Shown here piece after piece: positions 45,897 through 58,000 of a stretch of DNA of 64,000 bases. The DNA comes from Ariolimax columbianus (Eukaryota; Mollusca; Gastropoda; Stylommatophora; Arionidae): the NCBI GenBank assembly GCA_036924085.1, contig JAVGWX010000007.1, positions 76,686,948-76,750,947 on the forward strand, given 5' to 3'. Positions within the stretch are counted from its first letter, which is position 1. Every line of letters begins with the position of its first letter. The notes below the pieces were generated by a model, which did not search any database, was not told the DNA's origin, and worked only from the letters and a program-made list of their open reading frames with translations. A program made the position numbers and the translations under genes.

Positions 45897-48800
45897 TGTA
45901 TGCTGGATGTTTCCAGACCTATAAATGTCATAGCACAATCTGTATCGATTGTATGGGCAGTCGTATGTGGGCGGACGTTTTCGTGCAGCAGCAATGCTAC
46001 AGATGAAGGATGTCGGCCAGTTGACATTCATGGCAGAATGCAGGAAGTGTATGGTGACAAAAATGTGTCGAAGGCAACAGTGAAGAACTGGACAACGATA
46101 TTTAAAGAAGGACGTGAGTTAACGCAACAATATGCGCCTGACCTGGTCTCGGACGTAAGTTAACACAACAATATGCGCCTGACCTGGTCTCGGACGTAAG
46201 TTAACGCAACAATATGCGCCTGACAGGGTCTCGGACGTAAGTTAACGCAACAATATGCGCCTGACCTCGTATCGGACGTAAGTTAACGCAACAATATGCG
46301 CCTGACCTGGTCTCGGACGTAAGTTAACGCAACAATATGCGCCTGACAGGGTCTCGGACGTAAGTTAACGCAACAATATGCGCCTGACAGGGTCTCGGAC
46401 GTAAGTTAACGCAACAATATGCGCCTGACCTCGTATCGGACGTAAGTTAACGCAACAATATGCGCCTGACAGGGTCTCGGACGTAAGTTAACGCAACAAT
46501 ATGCGCCTGACCTCGTATCGGACGTAAGTTAACACAACAATATGCACCTGACCTGGTCTCGGACGTAAGTTAACGCAACAATATGCGCCTGACAGGGTCT
46601 CGGACGTAAGTTAACGCAACAATATGCGCCTGACAGGGTCTCGGACGTAAGTTAACGCAACAATATGCGCCTGACAGGGTCTCGGACGTAAGTTAACGCA
46701 ACAATATGCGCCTGACAGGGTCTCGGACGTAAGTTAACGCAACAATATGCGCCTGACAGGGTCTCGGACGTAAGTTAACGCAACAATATGCGCCTGACCT
46801 CGTATCGGACGTAAGTTAACGCAACAATATGCGCCTGACAGGGTCTCGGACGTAAGTTAACGCAACAATATGCGCCTGACCTCGTATCGGACGTAAGTTA
46901 ACGCAACAATATGCGCCTGACCTGGTCTCGGTAGACTTTTTCTTAACTCACGTACTTTTTTAAACGTCGTTGTCCAGTTCTTCACTGTTGTCATAAAATA
47001 GATAAGATGCACAATGCTTATAGAGCAAGGAAATATAAATGAAACTTGTTGTATACCAACTTTGCAGAGTCCGTTAAAACCAGTATAAAGACGTTAAGTA
47101 AAGTTCCGACATATCGCGGGTTTTAACCTTTTCACTAGCATGTCATAGTATCGAGCACTAATCACTGTTCCACCACAGTTCTAGAAATGCTCCCATATAG
47201 AGCCACTAACATCCCAAAAGATGGTCAACATAATTTTCCCAGCGGAAGCCTGTGTATTGCACAACGGGTGCTCTCGTTGCATCTACTGCTTCTAACTATC
47301 TGGTTCGTAATGGCGCACGCAGGACTCGTCTCCTGCCACAATTTAATTTTTAAAAAACATCTTCCTTATTAAAATGACAGTCCAAATGCTCATGATAAAT
47401 CGTCTCCCATGCACGCTTGTGATCATAGCACAGTTGGCTTGGACCCATTTGCTCAACAACTTTCCTATAACCGACGTCAATAATGGACAATTTTGTGCAC
47501 TGCGCCGTGACTCATGTTGAAATCTACGGCTTTTTCATCATTAGGGACTTCCTTGTTGCCACGAACTATCTAGTCGATCTACTGTTTCACTGTGTCTGAT
47601 GCTCGGCTTGGCCGTCTCCCGCGCCGCGGTTCATAAACGATGTTTTATCTTAGGTTTTAAAATCGTTCTACCCATCTACACACTCTCCTCTGACTCTGTC
47701 TCCATACCGAACCTTCCTTCTTCTGTAGATTTAAGAAGATTTCACATTCTTTGAGCACAACAAACGAATAACACCTCGCTGTTCTTCTATGGTGCAAGTC
47801 GACAGTTGTGCACCGTGTTGTACGCTATATTACCCCTGTGCATACTACTCGATCATCCTTTGGTAGTATTGCTAAGGAGCCATTTTGTGTCATGAAATAA
47901 GATTTTCCGTTCTACAAATTCTTCCATACACTTTTTAATAAAATTGCGCGCATGCATTTTTTTGGGTAACAAAACACATACAATATAATAATTGTAATAA
48001 AATGCAAATCTACAAATATATTATTAAACAAATTCCAGCAAAAACATATGTCTTTATTCTACTGTAATAAATCATATCCATACTCTCTGGTATACAATAC
48101 AAATGTATATATTCTGCAACAAGGAATAATATCATTACGGCTTTATCTCAGAGTTGAGGCCCACTTACAAGGAATAATATCATTACGGCTTTATCTCAGA
48201 GTTGAGCCCCACTTACAAGGAATAATATCATTACGGCCTTATCTCAGTTGAGGCCCACTTACAAGGAATAATATCATTACGGCTTTATCTCAGAGTTGAG
48301 GCCCACTTACAAGGAATAATATAATTACGGCGTTATCAGAGTTGAGGCCCACTTACAAGGAATAATATAATTACGGCTTTATCTCAGAGTTGAGGCCCAC
48401 TTACAAGGAATAATATCATTACGGCTTTATCTCAGAGTTGAGGCCCAATTACAAGGAATAATGTCATTACGGCTTTATCTCAGAGTTGAGGCCCACTTAC
48501 AAGGAATAATGTCATTACGGCTTTATCTCAGAGTTGAGGCCCACTTACAAGGAATAATGTCATTACGGCTTTATCTCAGAGTTGAGGCCCACTTACAAGG
48601 AATAATATAATTACGGCTTTATCTCAGAGTTGAGGCCCACTTACAAGGAATAATATCATTATGGCTTTATCTCAGAGTTGAGGCCCACTTACAAGGAATA
48701 ATATCATTACGGCTTTATCTCAGAGTTGAGGCCCACTTACAAGGAATAATATCATTACGGCTTTATCTCAGAGTTGAGGCCCACTTACATCACTTAAAGA

Positions 48801-51800
48801 ATGACGAAATGGAAACACATCTTCCATGCAGCGGGCGCAGTTTTGGCAGGATAAGATATATTCATTAGAAAAACAGTCCAGAGCTTACGTAGGCCTGAGA
48901 ATCTTTCATAAAAACGTACCGATTAATAATTATATCGGTACATTCACTCATGCTCGTGCTTATTAATACGAACTCACACGCTTTGAACTTTGGGTAGCAA
49001 AGAGTTATTTCAACGAACAAGTGTTTTAACAAAAGAACTGCACAAATTCAATTTTTAAATAGAAGTTTTGCAAAACTGACACATCATATCTTACAAGGTC
49101 CTGAGTTGATCATCGAATATACATTAAGTGATTATCTTTTTGAAATCGGATGTAGAACCATTAATGTGTGTATATATGTTAATACTAAAGTACGTTCAGA
49201 AATACGTAGCGTTGGAATGTATATATTATCTGAATAATTCCGTAACCTGTCAAGTTGAATGTGTGCAAGTGAACCATTAATTCCTACGTAAATGGGTTAT
49301 ACATAAATATTATTTAGACTACACGATTAACCAAAACAGTTTTCGCTAATATTTTCATGGGGCCTTTAGTAATCGTGTATACAAACAACACATTTTACAG
49401 TACTTCCGTTAACTGATTAGTACAGCAAGATCCAAAGGCGTATGCATTTATTATAGGGGTATGAGTAAATATTTCCCCTTAATAATGTCCATTAATGTTT
49501 ATAATATATTGATTTCCAGTGAGAGCATGTGTGTTGAAAGAAAATGATTTGATTTTATTTGTGTTTCTTTAGTCAGTGTTGATTTTCAATTAAACTTTAT
49601 TTTCCAAACTGCACGATAAGTTTAAACATATATTCATTAATGTAACTTTTGTTTTAAATATTCACATACACAGAATGTACTCACTTTATTCTGAATCGGA
49701 TAACTCAAAGAAATTGAAGATTTATTGGCTGAATAAGCCGCAAACCATCTTTCTGAAAGTAATCATTTTTTCTTTTACTCCCAATTCCTACATTTAATCC
49801 AAAATTGTTTTTCAAATCCAGAATTGCTTGCCAATGTCTGAGGGCATCATATGCCATTTTCTTTAGATCTGATAGATAGAAGAAAATGCTGTCACTTGCC
49901 AGCTATCCTTTCACTATTGCCAAAACTATGTGACTCGTAGTTCTTTCGACTTTTAGAACGGTGACGATCCTAACCACCTTTGATCACACCCATGGATTAG
50001 TTTGTCAATGTGAACCGTTTCTGTCATGTGTGTGTTCTTTCTAGTGACAACAATTCAGGTTTAAAGAGAATTTCTGCAAATTGAATGTGTTCCTTTGTTA
50101 GCCACAGTTTGATTTCATCCTTAGTACTTGCTGGTTTCGGAAACTTATTGTCTATAGTGCTTTTCATTATGAAGAATTGTTAATTACCAGACAGGAGGGT
50201 CTATCTAATTACGGAAGTAGAGCTATCTCAATCCAATTTCTGAATGTGTGGTAATTCATTTCTGAATGATGATCCCGTTATCGGTAGATTTTGAAACAAA
50301 CATGAGTTCACCGTTCTTCGGCGATCCATCATGTCAATGGACTATTATCAGTCACTGTTCTTTACAACGTGGTACACTTATCTTGATATTTCTTTATACA
50401 TATTTCTATTGCATTTATTAGAATGGTGTTAATTTATCCATGCTTCAATCTATGAGTCGTACATACGCAATTTCGTAATTTTCTTTCCGGCTTTCTCTAA
50501 TTTGTCATAAATATGCACTTCTAAGAAAAGCTACTAAGTGAGGCTTTTCACAAATGATATATTTCTGCTGTCTGTAAGCTTGCGGAAGTCGAAGCCAGCA
50601 CCCCTTAACATTTTCACAAATGCAGTTTTAAAAATATTAAAGCCTTTCTGGTTCAATGAAATATTCAATTTCCAAAGGGTCAATGCTTGTTTAGAATCTA
50701 ACATTCTGTACATTCCTCGTTTAAAAACGTCTTTGTCAAAGCTGTCAACTTTATCTTTCCTTCCTCGATCTCCGGTCGTATTTGTACAAATACTGCCATG
50801 TTCAAGTGCCCAGCGTGAGAATGACCTGTCGCTAATATCCAGGGCATGTAATGTTCTTTTCTCTGCGTTAGAAATACGTGATACATACTCCCCAGTGGGA
50901 TTCCGTAGCGAAGTAGTAAAGCCGTCGGCCTCGTGATCAGGTGGTGTGGGTTCGACTCCGCAGGGGACTCCGCATCAAGCACCGGTGAAAAAGACGACGG
51001 AGTCCCCTGCATCTCGTAGTCGCCCCCAAGTCGTCTTGTCCTTGACGTGCCACTGGGGTCGGGCGGCTCGAGACCTGAGAGTGAGGATAAAAAGTAGCGC
51101 AGTTAATCCTTACTAAAAATAGCGCTAGCAAATAAATTATGTCATCATCGTCTACGATGGACGGAGGCCTTCGCCTTTCTTTTGCCTCCTACGTTTAGTC
51201 TCATATGAGAAAAATGTATTCAACTTTATTGTTAAGTTATTTTAGTGCAACGAATTTAGCTAAGTGCGTTATTCAAATAATAAAAACGCTACACATCTCT
51301 GTTTCGCCTTTACAAATTGAAAAGAATTATTATAGCGACTTAGTGCCAACAATTTGTTGCGCATCTCGATACTTTCCAGTGTAGAAGTACCGAGCCTCTA
51401 CGATTTTTCGCGAAAATATATGCAATATGTAGCTCAATCATCATGAGTTACTGTAGAACTCTTAAAAATGTTATCCAGCGAAGACGTCATTAAAAAAGGA
51501 CAACCTCAAAATAAGCTAAAATGCATTCTAATTTCTTCGTATAACTGAAAAGAAAATGACATTATGCCGAATTACAATGGCTAAAAATATTTATTTCATC
51601 AATTTATGTCTCATAATAAATGGCTGAGATATAATATTTTCAAGACGCGCACTTATTACTGAACGCACTATAGAATGACAGCTCTTCAAGACGGACCTCA
51701 GAGTTAAAAATAGTAGATGATGTTCACACGACTATAATTACAGTATTTCGTGATTCGCTGCATTTCTTAGTTGAAGCAGTTGAAGTTTGCAGGGGACTTG

Positions 51801-54800
51801 TAATTACAGTCCCCATTATTGAAGACGTATAGGGCCAGTACCATAAGTTTTGTTTTGTGGTTCTGGGCTGTACGTTGTGGGCGTGTAGTTCTGCAAGCAA
51901 AAAACTACATTCGATTTGTTGTATCATTGTCAGTTTGACAAAGTTTTGATCTCAAATATCGACATCCTAATGTGCCGTATCACTGTCAATCTGGCTAGTT
52001 TTGATCTCAAAAAGCGACATCCTAATGTGCCGTATCACTGTCACTCTGGCTAGTATTGATCTCAAATATCGACATCCTAATGTGCCGTATCACTGTCACT
52101 CTGGCTAGTTTTGATCTCAAAAAGCGACATCCTGATGTGCCGTATCACTGTCTGGCTAGTTTTGATCTCAAATAGCGACATCCTAATGTGCCGTATCACT
52201 GTCTGACTAGTTTTTATCTCAAATAGCGACATCCTAATGTGCCGTATCACTGTCTGGCTAGTTTTGATCTCAAATAGAGACATCCTAATGTCCTATATCA
52301 CTGTCACTAGTTTTGATCGTAAAAAGAACTGAGTTTAACTTCGAGTTAGTATTTCTCCTTGAAACTCGATCAATCTGAACTGTTATAAAACTAATACGTT
52401 TAATATCAATCCTTAGAATCGTGCCCAGATTTAAAAGAAGAGTGCCACTGTAACCTTCTTAGCAAGTCTTAGACGATCTAAACAGGGTGTGCATGCAGCT
52501 AACAATATCATCACGTAAGCTCATTGATGTTATATCGGTCACATCAAATGTTCAAATATAGGCTCCCTGTAAGTGATCAGCTGTAAGAAAGGCCCGGTGC
52601 TTCACCTGGCATAAAGAAGTGAATTTCTATTAATCTTACAAGATCTTGTGTTATTCTATTTATTTGGGATCAAGATGCTGAGCAGAGCATGAGCTGCAGT
52701 GGTCAGTGACCCATAGCTGACTGCTAGCGTCAGGCCCAGCGAACAATAGCTGCCAAGACCCTTCTACACCTCCACGCGGTGATCTTGGATAACAGGCTGC
52801 AGCAGGGCAGACTGGCTGAGGAGAAGGGATCGAAGAGGAAATGCTAACCCAGTACTCAAAAATGCTTGCTGGTCGGATGTGTTGGACCGAAAGGTGCAAA
52901 TATCGCAGTCAAGCTGTAAACTACGACACAACGCATCCCGTTCTCTGGACTACATTCTGCTACTTAAGCCCTTTTAAGGTTTGGTAGCGGGAGATTGAGA
53001 ACGAACGAAGCCAAGCCATTCTATTTATTTTGAGTCATATTATTTACATTGAAACTGTTATTGTTTTAAAGTTATTATTGCAATCCACGTTATTGTTATT
53101 CATATTGGTCTACTGCAGTTATTAATTTACTATTACACATATTATTAGTTTGCCGGCCCCAGCCCCGGAGCTTCTGTAACGTGCCTTGTTGACCTTCTCC
53201 TCGTTTTGCTTCTGCCTCTGTTGCCAGGTACCATACCCTCCAGTTTAGTTCTCTCTGGGACCCACCTGTACTTTGTAATTGATATCACTATTGTAATTAT
53301 TTTTTTTTTAATTATTGCAATAATTGTTATTCTTGCTACAGTAATTATTATTACTATTATTATCAATAAGTATTATCATTGCTGACAGTAATCTTGGCTT
53401 GGCTTCGTTCGTTCTCAATCTCCCACTACCAAACACTGAAATGGCTTAAGTAGCAGAATGTAGTCCAGAGAACGGAATGCGTTGTGTCGTAGTTTACAGC
53501 TTGACTGCGATATTTGCACCTTTCGGTCCAACACATCCGACTTCAGCAAGCATTTTTTTTAGTACCGGGTTAGCATTCCCTCTTCGATCCCTTCTCCTTA
53601 CCCAGTCTGCCCTGCTGCAGTCTGTTATCCTGGATCACCGCGTGGAGGTGTAGAAGGGTCTTGGCAGCTTTGGTTCGCTGGGCCTGACGCTAGCAGTCAG
53701 CTATGGGTTGCTGACCACTGCAGCACCTTGATCCGATCTTGATCGAAAGTGTAAATATATATTACTGGATTACGCGATATCCATTTATATAGTAAGCTAA
53801 TACTTGCAAAACTGAACTACTTGATGTATGTGTCTACAGTCATAACTAATTAACATATGTAAATTGCATTACCAAATGGATACATTCATGAATATAGGGA
53901 GGGAACATATTAAAACTCGATTACACGGTGGATGAATTTATGGATATGAATGTATAGGTGTGTGTTAGATGAATCCAAATAAGCGCCCTTAATTTGGAAC
54001 TTGTAAATCACTCTTATATTGGGACATTACTCAGATTATTTCCTTTACAAGCATTCGTTGTAAATCTGTTAAATTTCGCACATATCGTACGCGAATTCAT
54101 GAATAAAATCTGAACTCGGATGTGTTAACAGGCGATAGAGCTGGGCGAATCCAGGAACAAGAGCTGAGACTGTCTTAAGCTGGTACGTCCTGATCATCAT
54201 TCTGCCTCGAGGATCGTAGTGTTGATAACATGTCTTTTTTTATAACTTCAGATGTTATTTATATCTCATGACGCCTGTCATATCTTCCCATACATTGTAT
54301 CTATATCGTCTTTGAGCATGTCCAGCGTTGTTCTTTCATGACACAATTTTTGCTATGCTTTCACTTCGACATATGTACGAATATTGACTGTTTTCTTTAA
54401 TTACTATTAATAATATTTCAAAACTATTGTCGTTGTACTGAGACAAAGATACTGGATCCAACATTCTTGACAAAATGTGTTTATGATCCACGATTGTTTT
54501 AGGTTATGTTGCTTTCTAAACTTCTGGCAAACATGTCTACAGGATTTATTTCTTCTGAGAATGTTGCCACCCTAGTCCATGTGATGTCTGTCTAAGCGAA
54601 GATTACTATTCGTTGAGAATTTTTACAATTTCGCATAGTTTTTTCCCGTCTTTTTCAAGATTGGGTGTCGTTTTATTTTTCTGGATTTTACATTTTTCTT
54701 CTAGTCTTATTTTCTGCATTTCTGCCTCATCCCTTTTCCATTTGTTGTGGTTTTTAAGTAAGGGCTGATAAAATGCGACTTTTCTGACCCTTTTTATTGC

Positions 54801-54996
54801 ATGCTGGAGCTCTTGGAGTATGCTGCACAAGGATGGCGTGTGGTTGCAAAAGAATACCCTGGGAATAGTGTCTTTTCTTTTGCCTATTGGTATATCTATT
54901 GATGCATTTAACCACTATATTCATATATCTATTCTACACTTTTTGTAATTCCATTTCGTGACAACTGGTCCTGCTGTGAGTGTCACACCTCTGAAC

Positions 54997-55056
<60 letters not shown>

Positions 55057-58000
55057 AGAGAGAGAGAGAGAGAGAGAGAGAAAGTAAGTGGGTGAAAGAT
55101 AGATATTGAGAGAGGGTAAACTCCACCCATTTGGTCTCCTACTTCTCTCTATTTAATAAGTCCAGTTATATACAAGATCTGCAATTGAAGTTCTATGCCA
55201 TTGGAGGGGGGGGGGGGGGAGAAAGTAGATGTATCTGTTACAGTATTGTCCAAGGTTAAGGGATGGTTATCTTGCCAGAAATGTCTTCACTGTGATCTAG
55301 ACTATTCTAGACAGTTATAGCCCTATCTCTGAAAATGGCTATGAAAGTCTCAGATTGCTATAAAGTTGGTATCTAGTACTATTACATAGCTGGTACTCAC
55401 GAGTTTATAAATTTGGATAGTAATAATTTAGAATCTATATTTTCTTCTAGTTTAATTATTGTTAGATCAGCTCCTATTCAGCTCCACCAATGGATGCTTT
55501 TCTTTCATGGGGTTTTATCACAGCCTACTGTAGATACAAACCTTCTTCTTCTTCTTCTTCTTCTTCTTCTTCTTCTTCTTCTTCTTCTTCTTCTTCTTCG
55601 TTCGTTCTCAATCTCCCACTACCAAACCCTGAAAGGGCTTAAGTAGCAGAATGTAGTCCAGAGAACGAAATGCGTTGTGTCGTAGTTTACAGCTTGACTG
55701 CGATATTTGCACCTTTCGGTCCAACACATCCGACTTCAGCAACCATTTTTGAAGTACCGGGTTAGCATTCCCTCTTCGATCCCTTCTCCTTAGCCAGTCT
55801 GCCCTATTGCAGTCTGTTATCCAGGATCATCGCGTGGAGGTGTAGAAGGGTCTTGGCAGCTATGGTTCGCTGCCCCTGACGCTAGCAGTCAGATATGGGT
55901 CACTGACCACTGCAGCTCATGTGCTGCTCAGCATCTTGATCCCAGATACAGACCTTCTGATTCACGGAGAAATCCCTGTGAAACGTCACATTCCACGGCT
56001 GACTAAAGAACGCAACTTGCATGTGTCAACTATCAGTGCAACTATAATAGAGTGTTTGGGAAACAAAGGCGTATATGCAGTTGATTGCAAAGCAGGATTC
56101 TGTGAAAGGATCACTCTCAACAGTAATTTGTTGGGTTTTGTATGGTGAATTTGTTTTATTTCTCTCTGTGAAGCATGGATTGATTAAAAACCTTGCACAA
56201 TATCAGTTTCGTAATTTAGTCGGCGGTGGAACGTGACGTTCCAATGGAATTTCCGATGAGTCGAACAGCCTATCTAAAGTAGGTCATGTTTGAATGCTAT
56301 ATATTACAAGGGTCAGTACTTCTTCTTTCCCTCTGTTATGTCTGTCGGTTCTAGTTTTGGTGTTCCTTTAATGTTGAAGGTTTTATCTGCTTTCCCATGC
56401 GTCTCTTCGATAAATCACTTCTCATTGTCGTTGTATTGTTAACATAATATTTGTATTATTGAGCCTGGCTTGGATTCCACAAATCTGTTCTTTGTTTCTG
56501 GTGTACAGCTTTCCTTTTATGCTATGAATGGTGATTACTATAGATCTTAATTGTGTTGTTTCTGGCAGTATATATCCTTGTACTGTAATATAACATTTAC
56601 AAGAAACAAAAAATAAATTGCTGTCAAACAGGTCTCGTATCGCCAGTTTTCATAGTTAAAGTGGGGGATGCGTGGGCTAGTGGTTAAGTGGCACGGCTCA
56701 CAAACCGAAGGTGCTGGGTTAAATCCCCATCACAGCACCGGCCGTTACCTAGGGGAAGTAAACCCTTAGAAAATGCAGGAGGAAGCAGACCCTTACATAA
56801 ATGCATGCTGAAGTCGGATGCACTGAGCCGACAGACGCAAAATGAAAACCACAGTGCAACGCACACCGCATTAGGGATTAGAGAAAAATAAGGCGAACGC
56901 AAAAATAAAAAATAAAATAAAATAGTTACAGTAAAATAGTAAAAATAGTCCTTCTTCGACGTGTTTTTCGTTGTGACGTAGTTTATAGCATTTCGTTCCA
57001 ACACATTCGATTTCAGCACCATATTTTGTGGGCTAGATTTGCGTACTCTCTTCCTTCATGATCTCTTAGTCAGCCTGCATGGTTGCAGTCTGTTACCAGG
57101 GCCATCAAATGGAGGTGGGATAGAGTTTTAGTCAGTTATGTGTCCTCGACACTTATGCAAACATCCAGCTCTGAGTCCCCGGCTGCTGTCAGCTTTCACT
57201 ACTGTATCTTCGGTCCCAAAAGAAATCCGATTACGCTGTCTTCGGGAATAAAATGTGCACTGTAGTGTACTAAATCTCAGCAGATTGTGTGGTAGGGTAA
57301 CGAGTTCCCTCCCATGCAGCAATAACTTCCTTGTGGTCTGCGGGATCTTTGTATTAGAAGGACAAGAATAGCACCACTGCCCCACAGAGAGGATGTCGTA
57401 AGAGGCGACTAACTTTGTGACATGGCATAACACCGGTCATGGTTAGGTGGTTTGCTAAGAGCAGCATAGATGGCGCCTAATAGGCTGCGGGTCTATTTTA
57501 CTATAGTGTGAGTCTATTAAGATGGTCTCTCACATTGGTTAAACACCTTCCACGGCACTTGTCCCAACGCAGCGGAGTAATAAGCTGCTCAAGCCTCCTT
57601 CTGCTACATCCAGCTCACGCCAGAGCTGAGACCTGCACAGGGGCATCTGTCCCTGTAGAAGTACAGGTAGACTAAGTGGGACCTGCACAGCGGCATCTGT
57701 CCCTGTAGAAGTACAGGTAGACTAAGTGGGACCTGCACAGCGGCATCTGTCCCTGTAGAAGTACAGGTAGACTAAGTGGGACCTGCACAGCGGCATCTGT
57801 CCCTGTAGAAGTACAGGTAGACTAAGCGGGACCTGCACAGCGGCATCTGTCCCTGTAGAAGTACAGGTAGACTAAGCGGGACCTGCACAGCGGCATCTGT
57901 CCCTGTAGAAGTACAGGTAGACTAAGTGGGACCTGCACAGCGGCATCTGTCCCTGTAGAAGTACAGGTAGACTAAGCGGGACCTGCACAGCGGCATCTGT

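Noticed and set aside
46150..46930. CRISPR array
   Set aside because: The units are contiguous direct repeats without unique spacers, in an animal contig. The same applies to the 35-, 48- and 50-bp arrays.
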